Below the pieces are notes generated by a model, which worked only from the letters and a program-made list of their open reading frames with translations, was not told the DNA's origin and did no database searches. A program made the translations under genes and the position numbers. Below, piece by piece: positions 1 to 5,292 of a DNA stretch of 7,263 nucleotides. The stretch comes from Clostridia bacterium (lineage in GTDB: Bacteria > Bacillota > Clostridia > TANB77 > CAG-508), in assembly GCA_900753245.1 (NCBI GenBank), contig CAADYJ010000052.1, forward strand, positions 1 to 7,263. Direction: 5' to 3'. Every line of letters starts with the position of its first letter. The first letter of the stretch is position 1.

Positions 1-45
1 ATCTATAAAAATTTTTAAATTTTTTATGAAATCCCAAAAAAACAA

Positions 46-74
46 TTGACGATACGTAATATACGTACTATAAT
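46..74 (+). promoter_or_regulatory. Sigma-A promoter of hicAB
   Basis: The sequence shows -35 TTGACG (46-51), a 17-bp spacer and a perfect -10 TATAAT (69-74), five of six plus six of six matches to the sigma-A consensus. The expected transcription start is about 80-82. That falls at the end of the hicA ribosome binding site AAAGGAG (75-81), so a transcript from this promoter would carry little or none of that site. The hicB site at 268-273 would be kept. Confidence 0.85.
52..67. promoter_or_regulatory. Probable HicB/HicAB operator in the promoter spacer
   Basis: Two copies of ATACGTA (52-58 and 61-67) lie 9 bp apart. Each contains the 6-bp palindrome TACGTA, and together they form the near-dyad TACGTA-ATA-TACGTA. 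They fill almost the whole -35/-10 spacer, where a bound repressor would block RNA polymerase. HicB antitoxins with a C-terminal DNA-binding fold commonly repress their own operon, so this is the natural candidate site. Binding by this HicB is inferred. Confidence 0.55.
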
Positions 75-86
75 AAAGGAGAATAA

Positions 87-269
87 ATGACATTTAGAAA
101 AATTCAAAAAATACTAAAAGAAGATGGATGGTATTATTATGATACAGTAGGTTGTCATATACAATACAAACATCCAACTAAAAAACGGAAAGGTAACTTT
201 GCCAAAAAATAATGGAGATGTAAAAAAGGAACATTACATTCTATTTTAAAGCAGGCAGGGTTAGTATAG
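87..269 (+). pseudogene. hicA: HicA mRNA interferase toxin, broken by two compensating frameshifts
   Basis: HicA toxins are small dsRBD-fold ribonucleases that cleave mRNA and are held inactive by HicB. From ATG 87 (AAAGGAG at 75-81) the frame reads a normal HicA N-terminus: IQKILKEDGWYYYDTVGCHI, then QYKHPTKK. His24 in GCH matches the catalytic His of the usual GSH motif. After KHPTKK the frame stops at TAA 210-212, giving about 41 aa. The missing part is legible elsewhere: GKVTLPKNNGDVKK in the +1 frame from 187, then GTLHSILKQAGLV back in the original frame, ending at TAG 267-269. One extra base near 186 and one A too few in the run 222-227 explain the pattern; repaired, the protein would be about 60 aa, the normal HicA size. 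hicB begins 9 bp after the final stop. The identity is clear. Whether this is decay, sequencing error or recoding is open. Confidence 0.85.
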
Positions 270-278
270 GAGGAAAAC

Positions 279-683
279 ATGAAATTAATTTATCCTGCTT
301 GTTTTTATATAGAAGAAGATGGAGGGTATAGTGTTGAAGTACCAGATTTAAAAGGATGTATAACACAAGGAGATTCATTAGAAGAAGCAATACAAATGGC
401 AGAAGATGCTGCTTTAGGGTGGTTACTAACTACTATAGAAGATGGAGAAGAAATTCCAAAATCATCCAAAATACAAGATATAAATTTAGAAAAAGAAGGA
501 TTTACTTCTTTATTGTTATTAGATTTAAGTGCATATAGTCAAAAGTACGGAAGTAGAAAGTCAATAAAGAAGACTTTAAGTATTCCAACGTGGTTAAATG
601 AAAGAGCAGAAAAGTGTGGAATTAACTTTTCAAAGACTTTACAAGATGCACTATTGAAAAAAATCGTGATAAAAAGTAAATAA
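279..683 (+). CDS. hicB: HicB family antitoxin
   Basis: HicB binds and blocks HicA and usually represses the hicAB promoter. The 134-aa protein has the two expected parts. Residues 3-55 are the HicB N-terminal domain with a degenerate RNase H-like fold, seen as YPACFYIEEDGGYSVEVPDL, GC, and then the helix DSLEEAIQMAEDAALGWLL. Residues 97-130 look like a ribbon-helix-helix DNA-binding domain: the strand KKTLSIP, the helix TWLNERAEKCG, and the helix FSKTLQDALLKKI. Start ATG 279 has AGGAGG at 268-273. Length is normal for this HicB class. The reading frame is intact although the toxin frame just upstream is broken, so this may now act as an orphan antitoxin or regulator. No clear terminator lies between it and topA. 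Confidence 0.93.
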   Translation: MKLIYPACFYIEEDGGYSVEVPDLKGCITQGDSLEEAIQMAEDAALGWLLTTIEDGEEIPKSSKIQDINLEKEGFTSLLLLDLSAYSQKYGSRKSIKKTLSIPTWLNERAEKCGINFSKTLQDALLKKIVIKSK

Positions 684-697
684 AACTACTAAACTAC

Positions 698-726
698 TTG
701 CAAAAGTAATAAAAATAAATTAGAAT
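698..726 (+). promoter_or_regulatory. Likely topA promoter
   Basis: TTGCAA (698-703, four of six), a 17-bp spacer and TAGAAT (721-726, five of six) give a reasonable sigma-A promoter. The start would be about 733, leaving a leader of roughly 25 nt with AAAGGAG at 744-750 before ATG 757. This would let topA be expressed independently of hicAB. A perfect tandem copy of the 8-mer AAACTACT (683-698) abuts the -35 box, with no obvious role. Confidence 0.55.
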
Positions 727-756
727 ACATAGGTAATAAAAATAAAGGAGAGTATC

Positions 757-2859
757 ATGGCAGATAAATTAATTATTGTGGAATCACCTGCAAAAGCCAA
801 TACTATAAAGAAATTTTTAGGTGGAAGTACAAAAGTAGTAGCATCTATGGGACACATTCGCGATTTACCAAAATCTAAACTTGCAATAGATATAGAAAAT
901 GACTTTGAACCAGAATATATAAATATAAGAGGAAAAGGAGATTTAATAAAATCTTTAAAAAAAGATGCAGCATCTAGTAAAAAAGTGTATCTTGCAACTG
1001 ACCCTGATCGTGAAGGAGAAGCAATTGCATGGCATTTAGCACACATATTAAATATTCCAGAAGATAGTGTTTGTAGAGTAACATTTAACGAAATAACGAA
1101 AGAGACGGTGCAAGAATCTATAAAACATCCAAGAAAAATAGATATGAATTTAACGGATGCACAACAAGCTCGTAGAGTCTTAGACAGAATAGTAGGTTAT
1201 AAAATAAGTCCACTTTTATGGAAAAAAGTAAAAAGAGGTCTATCTGCAGGAAGAGTGCAATCAGTAGCAGTAAAACTAATAGTAGATAGAGAAGAAGAAA
1301 TAGAAAAATTTATACCAGAAGAATATTGGAATATATATGTGACTTTATTAGAACAAAATTCTAAAAAGAATTTTGAGGCACATTTATATGGAAAAAACGG
1401 AAAGAAAATAGATATCCATTCAAAAGAAGAAATAGATGAAATATTAAAAAATATAGAAAAAGCAAAATACATTGTAGAAGACATTAAAAAAAGCGAAAAG
1501 AAAAGAACACCAGCACCACCATTTACAACAAGTACAATGCAACAAGAAGCTTCAAGGAAATTAGGCTTTACATTAAAGAAAACAATGAGTGTAGCGCAAG
1601 GCCTATATGAAGGTGTTAAGGTTCCTGAAAAAGGTAGCGTTGGTCTAATTACATACATGAGAACAGACTCTACAAGAATTTCAGATGAAGCAAGAAATGC
1701 AGCTAAAAAACATATAGTAAAAGAATATGGAGAAAACTATTACGAAAATAGATATTATAAAACAAATAAAGACGCACAAGATGCACACGAAGCAATAAGA
1801 CCAACTTATATAGAACTAGAACCAGACAAAATAAAAGATTCATTAACTCCAGATCAATACAAATTATACAAGTTAGTATACAATCGTTTTATAGCAAGCC
1901 AAATGGCACAAGCTATTTATGATACAGTTGCAGTAGATATAAAAGCAAATGAATATAATTTTAAGGCAAATGGTCAAACATTAAAATTCAAAGGCTTCAT
2001 GGCCTTATATGTAGAATCTGAAGACAATGTGAAAGAAGATAAAAAGAAAAAACAAGAAGACGAAACATTGCCAGAACTAGAAATAAATGAAGAAGTTATT
2101 AAAAAGGAAATAAATCCAAAACAAAGCTTTACAGAGCCACCACCAAGGTACACAGAAGCAAGTTTGGTAAAAGCATTAGAAGAAAAAGGAATAGGAAGAC
2201 CAAGTACGTATTCACCAACAATTACAACAATTTTAGAGAGAAGATATATAGAAAAAGTCCAAAAACAACTAATGCCAACAGAACTTGGAAAAGTAGTAAA
2301 TAAATTACTAGTTGAAAGTTTTCCTGATGTTATAAATGTAGCATTTACAGCAAAAATAGAAGAAGAGTTTGACGAAGTGGCAGAAGGAAAAGAACAATGG
2401 AAACAAGTAATTAGAGATTTCTATGGACCATTTAAAGTAACATTAGATAAAGTAGAAAAAGAACTAGAACATGTAAAGCTAGAAGATGAGGTATCTGATG
2501 TACAATGTGAAAAATGCGGAAGAATGATGGTATACAAATATGGAAGATACGGAAAATTTTTAGCATGTCCAGGTTACCCAGAATGTAAAAATGCAAAACC
2601 AATAGTAGAAACAATAGATGTACCATGCCCAGTATGTGGAGGAGTAGTGCAAGTAAGAAAAACAAAAAGAAGAAGAAACTATTACATTTGCGAAAATAAT
2701 CCTACAAGTTGTAATTATATTTCTTGGGATAAACCAAAGCCGGGAGAAAAGTGGGAGCCAAAAGAAACAGTAGAAGTAGAAACAAAAAAGAAAACCACTG
2801 CTAAAAAGAAAACAACAGCAAAGAAAAAGACTACAAAAACAACTAAAAAGAAGAAATAA
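757..2859 (+). CDS. topA: DNA topoisomerase I (type IA, omega protein)
   Basis: This enzyme relaxes negative supercoils by Mg-dependent cleavage and religation of one strand through a 5'-phosphotyrosine link. The 700-aa protein has all the family hallmarks. The TOPRIM domain opens with LIIVESPAKA (Glu9) and carries TDPDREGE (Asp82, Asp84, Glu86). GRVQS is at 165-169. The active-site Tyr300 is in GLITYMRTDS, DAHEAIRPT at 342-350, and PPPRYTEASLVKALEEKGIG at 461-480. Two C-terminal four-Cys zinc ribbons follow: Cys584/587/604/610 and Cys624/627/645/652. Residues 677-700 form a Lys/Thr tail with repeats of TTAKKK, resembling the basic tails some bacterial TopA proteins use for DNA contact and processivity. 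Start ATG 757 has AAAGGAG at 744-750. The gene is intact over 2.1 kb, unlike the disrupted reading frames on both sides. Confidence 0.98.
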   Translation: MADKLIIVESPAKANTIKKFLGGSTKVVASMGHIRDLPKSKLAIDIENDFEPEYINIRGKGDLIKSLKKDAASSKKVYLATDPDREGEAIAWHLAHILNIPEDSVCRVTFNEITKETVQESIKHPRKIDMNLTDAQQARRVLDRIVGYKISPLLWKKVKRGLSAGRVQSVAVKLIVDREEEIEKFIPEEYWNIYVTLLEQNSKKNFEAHLYGKNGKKIDIHSKEEIDEILKNIEKAKYIVEDIKKSEKKRTPAPPFTTSTMQQEASRKLGFTLKKTMSVAQGLYEGVKVPEKGSVGLITYMRTDSTRISDEARNAAKKHIVKEYGENYYENRYYKTNKDAQDAHEAIRPTYIELEPDKIKDSLTPDQYKLYKLVYNRFIASQMAQAIYDTVAVDIKANEYNFKANGQTLKFKGFMALYVESEDNVKEDKKKKQEDETLPELEINEEVIKKEINPKQSFTEPPPRYTEASLVKALEEKGIGRPSTYSPTITTILERRYIEKVQKQLMPTELGKVVNKLLVESFPDVINVAFTAKIEEEFDEVAEGKEQWKQVIRDFYGPFKVTLDKVEKELEHVKLEDEVSDVQCEKCGRMMVYKYGRYGKFLACPGYPECKNAKPIVETIDVPCPVCGGVVQVRKTKRRRNYYICENNPTSCNYISWDKPKPGEKWEPKETVEVETKKKTTAKKKTTAKKKTTKTTKKKK

Positions 2860-3142
2860 AATGGAAAAATATTAGACTATATAAATGAAACTACCAAAAA
2901 ATATAGAAATCCATTAATAGTTATGTCATACAAGAAATTTAAAAAGGTATAATTCAAACAACATTATAGATATGGGAGAGACTTTAGAAGAAGTTACTAA
3001 AAATATATTTAAAATATTAAGAAAAGTAGATTCATATAATCCTGATATAGTACTAATAGAAGGAGTGCAAAAAGATGGATTAGGTCTTGCAATTATGAAC
3101 AGATTAATAAGAGCATGTGAACACAATTATATAGAATTATAA
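2860..3142 (+). pseudogene. sua5: Remnant of Sua5-type threonylcarbamoyl-AMP synthase (C-terminal domain only)
   Basis: Intact Sua5 makes threonylcarbamoyl-AMP, the intermediate for the t6A37 tRNA modification, and has an N-terminal YrdC catalytic domain plus a C-terminal Sua5 domain. Only the latter is readable here. Directly after the topA stop, in the same frame, come GKILDYINETTKKYRNPLIV and then MSYKKFKK, ending at TAA 2950-2952. One base over, from 2948, the reading resumes as YNSNNIIDMGETLEEV, then a helical stretch, IVLIEGVQKDGLGLAIMNRL and IRACEHNYIEL, stopping at 3140-3142. The segment with GLGLAIMNRL near the end is the typical Sua5 C-terminus. A +1 shift near 2947 joins the two pieces into about 94 residues. 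There is no ribosome binding site before ATG 2861 or ATG 2972, and no YrdC domain, so I call it a truncated, frameshifted fragment. A working copy presumably exists elsewhere. Confidence 0.75.
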
Positions 3143-3186
3143 AAATTCACTCAAAAATAACAAGAGATTTTTAAATATTAAAGTAA

Positions 3187-3219
3187 AATGCCTAGAAACT
3201 AATTTAGTTTCTAGGCATT
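3187..3219 (-). terminator. Terminator hairpin between convergent transcripts
   Basis: A perfect 14-bp stem, AATGCCTAGAAACT (3187-3200) with AGTTTCTAGGCATT (3206-3219), closes a 5-nt loop. Read leftward it is followed by a T-rich stretch (TTACTTTAATATTT), and it sits 6 bp past the stop of the leftward 171-aa gene, so it most likely ends that operon. Read rightward the next bases are CCGCTATTATTT, a poor U tract, although the hairpin could still slow transcription coming from topA. Confidence 0.8.
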
Positions 3220-3225
3220 CCGCTA

Positions 3226-3741
3226 TTATTTAGGATTAAAGTTTGAGTCAAAAAAATAGTAATTATTAATTTCTTGTAATACTAATTCTTCTCCATCCTT
3301 ATCACGAATACTTACTAAAATTACTCCATCCATTTCCTTGGCAAAGTATTTAACATCTAATTTGTCAAGGAGATTAGGATAATTTAAAAAGTTGTAACCT
3401 GTTTCTTTTGGAGAGTATAAAACTTCCTTGAACTCAGGACCTAAACCAAAAAGCTCTCTTACTCTAAGAATAATTTCATCATAATTTTTTTTCCACATAT
3501 AAGTTTGTTTAGAAGGAAGAAACCATAATATTTCATAAACAAGAAAAGCAAGTAGAAGAGGTAAAGCAAATAATGAAATAGTATAAAGGAAAAAATCATC
3601 TCCTTTTGGCAATCTTCCAAGCGAATAAGTTATAAAGAAGTTAATTACACCAAATAGAATACCAATAATTGCCATTATTGTTGAAATCCGAATTATTTGT
3701 TTTTCAGACAATTCATAGTACCACCGTTTAAATTTGTTCAT
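3226..3741 (-). CDS. Hypothetical membrane protein, two transmembrane segments (171 aa)
   Basis: I do not recognise this protein. It starts with a basic, aromatic N-terminus (MNKFKRWYYELSEK). Two hydrophobic segments follow at about residues 18-40 (IIGILFGVINFFITYS) and 50-75 (FFLYTISLFALPLLLAFLVY), joined by the short loop LGRLPKGDD. By charge, both ends should face the cytoplasm. The soluble part (76-171) mixes predicted helix (YDEIILRVRELFG) with strand-like stretches (DGVILVSIRDKDGEELVLQE). ATG 3741 is supported by AGGAG at 3749-3753 on the minus strand, 7 nt upstream. Its first 14 bp overlap the end of the 72-aa gene, which suggests translational coupling and a shared role. It is the last gene of a three-gene leftward operon and is followed by a hairpin terminator. 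It is probably a real gene; its function is unknown. Confidence 0.8.
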   Translation of the reverse strand: MNKFKRWYYELSEKQIIRISTIMAIIGILFGVINFFITYSLGRLPKGDDFFLYTISLFALPLLLAFLVYEILWFLPSKQTYMWKKNYDEIILRVRELFGLGPEFKEVLYSPKETGYNFLNYPNLLDKLDVKYFAKEMDGVILVSIRDKDGEELVLQEINNYYFFDSNFNPK

Positions 3742-3946
3742 AAGCTGTCTCCTTTACTTTTTGCAAATTAGTTTGCGAGTTACTTTTGTAGGGTAAAATA
3801 CATTTTTCAAATTTTAACTCATCAATACTAATTTCTTCTTTATTTTCGAATTTTAAAATGGTATACACATCCTCAAATATAAGACCAGATATTGCTAATG
3901 AACATAGTACAAAAGAACATACAAAAGAAAATATTAAAGTTAACAT
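3728..3946 (-). CDS. Hypothetical small protein with one N-terminal membrane segment (72 aa)
   Basis: I do not recognise this protein. Residues 1-24 (MLTLIFSFVCSFVLCSLAIS and onward) form one strongly hydrophobic segment with almost no positive charge before it. It could be a membrane anchor or, less likely, an uncleaved signal. The remaining 48 residues are polar and rich in Glu and Lys (ENKEEISIDELKFEKCILPY). Three cysteines are present, two in the membrane segment and one near residue 49. The start is supported by AGGAGG at 3952-3957 on the minus strand, 5 nt from ATG 3946. The 3' end overlaps the start of the 171-aa gene by 14 bp and contains that gene's ribosome binding site. The tight packing suggests the two membrane proteins act together. 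Confidence 0.75.
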   Translation of the reverse strand: MLTLIFSFVCSFVLCSLAISGLIFEDVYTILKFENKEEISIDELKFEKCILPYKSNSQTNLQKVKETAYEQI

Positions 3947-3981
3947 ATTATCCTCCTAGAAAAATATTTATGAGTTATTTT

Positions 3982-4173
3982 TTAATTACTATAATATATA
4001 TTGTCTTTTAAATTATCACGTCCCACATTAAAATCAGAATTATTTTGTCTAGTTTTTTCTCTAATAGCCCTATCTAGTTCTTCCATTTTAGCAGATGATA
4101 CTTTGATTTTTGCTTTAGGTTCTGTATGTGTTGTTGCTGACATATAATTTAGTTTTACCTTTTTTAAAGCCAT
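3982..4173 (-). CDS. Hypothetical small basic protein (63 aa)
   Basis: I do not recognise this protein. It has no membrane segment. The N-terminal third is basic (MALKKVKLNYMSATTHTEPK). The middle (SSAKMEELDRAIREKTRQNN) looks like one amphipathic helix, and the tail is polar. ATG 4173 has AAAGGAG at 4181-4187 on the minus strand, 7 nt away, a strong site that argues this short frame is translated. It is the first gene behind the leftward promoter at 4263-4291, and 35 bp separate its stop from the next gene, with no terminator visible. A regulatory or nucleic-acid-binding role would fit its size, charge and position, but no domain can be named. Confidence 0.7.
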   Translation of the reverse strand: MALKKVKLNYMSATTHTEPKAKIKVSSAKMEELDRAIREKTRQNNSDFNVGRDNLKDNIYYSN

Positions 4174-4256
4174 AAAATTCCTCCTTTAAAATATTAATTT
4201 TGATGCCTATATATTTCTCTATGTGAACTCCAAAAGGAGATTATAAAAATTAAATT

Positions 4257-4282
4257 ATGCGAATTATATCACAAATTCGTAT
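4257..4282. promoter_or_regulatory. Dyad over the leftward -10 box, possible operator
   Basis: CGAATT (4260-4265) and AATTCG (4274-4279) are exact inverted copies around an 8-bp centre. The match resumes outward after one mismatched pair (AT at 4257-4258 with AT at 4281-4282). The dyad covers the -10 element of the leftward promoter, a normal place for a repressor site. The binding protein is unknown; a product of either neighbouring operon is possible. Confidence 0.4.
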
Positions 4283-4291
4283 AAAAGTAAA
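4263..4291 (-). promoter_or_regulatory. Leftward promoter of the three-gene operon
   Basis: Read on the minus strand there is a perfect extended -10, TGA-TATAAT, with TATAAT at 4268-4263. A 17-bp spacer separates it from TTTACT (4291-4286), four of six matches to the -35 consensus. The start would be near 4256, giving a leader of roughly 80 nt before ATG 4173. Within the leader, CTCCTTTTGGAG (4228-4239) could form a small 4-bp hairpin. Confidence 0.6.
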
Positions 4292-4296
4292 GAACT

Positions 4297-4337
4297 ATAA
4301 TTACCCCAAAAGTACCTGGACCTTTTGGGGTAATTAT
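4297..4337. repeat. 41-bp near-perfect dyad between divergent promoters
   Basis: ATAATTACCCCAAAAG (4297-4312) is repeated exactly inverted as CTTTTGGGGTAATTAT (4322-4337). The centre TACCTGGAC is itself partly symmetric (CC-T-GG), so 18 of 20 base pairs obey the dyad. It lies between the leftward -35 (4286-4291) and the rightward -35 (4348-4353). Rightward it is followed by TGGAAAAAAC, not a U tract, and leftward by only moderately T-rich sequence. A shared operator fits better than a terminator, although an insulating hairpin is possible. Confidence 0.7.
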
Positions 4338-4347
4338 TGGAAAAAAC

Positions 4348-4376
4348 TTGTAAAAGTTAAATAGTTAATATATAAT
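4348..4376 (+). promoter_or_regulatory. Promoter of the ABC transporter operon
   Basis: TTGTAA (4348-4353, four of six), a 17-bp spacer and a perfect TATAAT (4371-4376) form a good sigma-A promoter. Transcription would start about 4383, only a few bases before the ribosome binding site AAGGAGG (4390-4396) of ATG 4405. There is therefore little room for leader-based control, and regulation is more likely at the DNA level. Confidence 0.7.
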
Positions 4377-4404
4377 TTAGCCATAGAAAAAGGAGGGGGA
4401 AAGA

Positions 4405-5292
4405 ATGTTAATTACTGCTAAAAATGTAGTAAAAAAATTTGATAAATTTACTGCATTAAATCATTTTAACATGAATGTGCCAGAAGGTAGCATTTATGGG
4501 CTAGTTGGACCAAATGGCTCTGGAAAAACAACCACAATAAAACACCTAATTGGAATGTATAAACAAGATGAAGGTGAAATTTTAGTAAATGATGAGAAAG
4601 TTTATGACAATGAAAAAGTAAAAAGCAAAATAGCGTATATTAGTGATGATTTATACTTTTTCCACGGATATAGTATTAAAGATATGGCTAAATTTTATAG
4701 TAAAATATACAAAGATTTTAGTTTTGAAAAATTTAATGAATTACAAAAAGTATTTAATATTGATATAAAAAGAAAAGTTAATAAACTTTCAAAAGGAATG
4801 AAAAAGCAAGTAGCATTTTGGCTTACAATTTCATGTAGTCCAGAAATAATGATATTAGATGAGCCAATAGATGGACTAGATCCTATTATGAAAGAAAATG
4901 TTTGGAAAATCCTATTAGAAGAAGTTAAAAAAAGAAAAATGACAGTAATTATATCATCACATAACCTAAAAGAATTAGAAAATGTATGTACCAATATAGG
5001 AATCATGAAAAATGGTGAAATGGTATTAGAAAAAGAACTAGAAAAGAAAGACAATAATATACAAAAAGTACAAATTGTATTTTCTAACAACTCACAAATA
5101 GGCAAAATAAGAGAAAAACTTTCTATATTAAAAGAAGAAAAAGTAGGAAGTGTATATTATTTCATAGTAAAAGGCGAGCAAAAAGAAATAGAAGAAATAT
5201 TAAATAAATACAAATTAACATTAATGGAATTTTTACCTCTATCATTAGAAGAAGTATTTATGTTTGAAAATGGAGGTGAAGCAGATGTTTAG
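4405..5292 (+). CDS. ABC transporter ATP-binding protein (YtrB/BcrA-like exporter class)
   Basis: This is the cytoplasmic ATPase that powers the permease encoded next. The 295-aa protein has Walker A GPNGSGKT (35-42), signature LSKGMKKQ (128-135, a variant of LSGGQ), Walker B IMILDEP (148-154, catalytic Glu153), D-loop GLDP (157-160) and the switch His186 in SSHNLKELE. The Q-loop position reads YISDDLYFF (78-86), so the usual Gln appears replaced by Asp81. Residues 220-295 form a C-terminal extension ending in the LEEVFMF motif common in drug and lantibiotic exporter ATPases. ATG 4405 has AAGGAGG 8 nt upstream. The stop overlaps the permease start by 8 bp. In Firmicutes such pairs are often led by a GntR-family regulator gene; none is present here. 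The substrate cannot be told from the sequence. Confidence 0.95.
   Translation: MLITAKNVVKKFDKFTALNHFNMNVPEGSIYGLVGPNGSGKTTTIKHLIGMYKQDEGEILVNDEKVYDNEKVKSKIAYISDDLYFFHGYSIKDMAKFYSKIYKDFSFEKFNELQKVFNIDIKRKVNKLSKGMKKQVAFWLTISCSPEIMILDEPIDGLDPIMKENVWKILLEEVKKRKMTVIISSHNLKELENVCTNIGIMKNGEMVLEKELEKKDNNIQKVQIVFSNNSQIGKIREKLSILKEEKVGSVYYFIVKGEQKEIEEILNKYKLTLMEFLPLSLEEVFMFENGGEADV

Noticed and set aside
1..45. A/T-rich near-palindrome upstream of the hicAB promoter as a terminator
   Set aside because: It is only A and T symmetry in very AT-rich DNA, with no GC stem, so it cannot be told from background. The upstream gene lies outside the window.
683..698. Tandem 8-mer AAACTACT after hicB as a regulatory element
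   Set aside because: Only two copies, with no symmetry and no known role; short tandem copies are common in AT-rich spacers.
720..1658. Leftward frames of 108 and 153 aa
   Set aside because: They lie antisense to conserved TopA coding sequence and read as shadows of it.
2926..3126. 66-aa leftward reading frame
   Set aside because: It is antisense to the recognisable Sua5 remnant and shows no ribosome binding site or motif of its own.
2972..3142. Separate 56-aa gene from ATG 2972
   Set aside because: There is no ribosome binding site upstream, and the reading continues a Sua5 C-terminal domain that begins in another frame before this ATG, so it is part of the remnant.
4257..4361. Rightward 34-codon frame starting at ATG 4257 through the large dyad
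   Set aside because: The nearest ribosome-binding-like AAAGGAG (4233-4239) is 17 nt away, too far. The frame crosses the dyad and promoter elements, and its composition is not protein-like.
5264..5284. Longer start of the permease at TTG 5264 or ATG 5270
   Set aside because: Neither has a ribosome binding site at proper distance, whereas ATG 5285 has GGAGGTG 6 nt upstream and gives a normal permease N-terminus.
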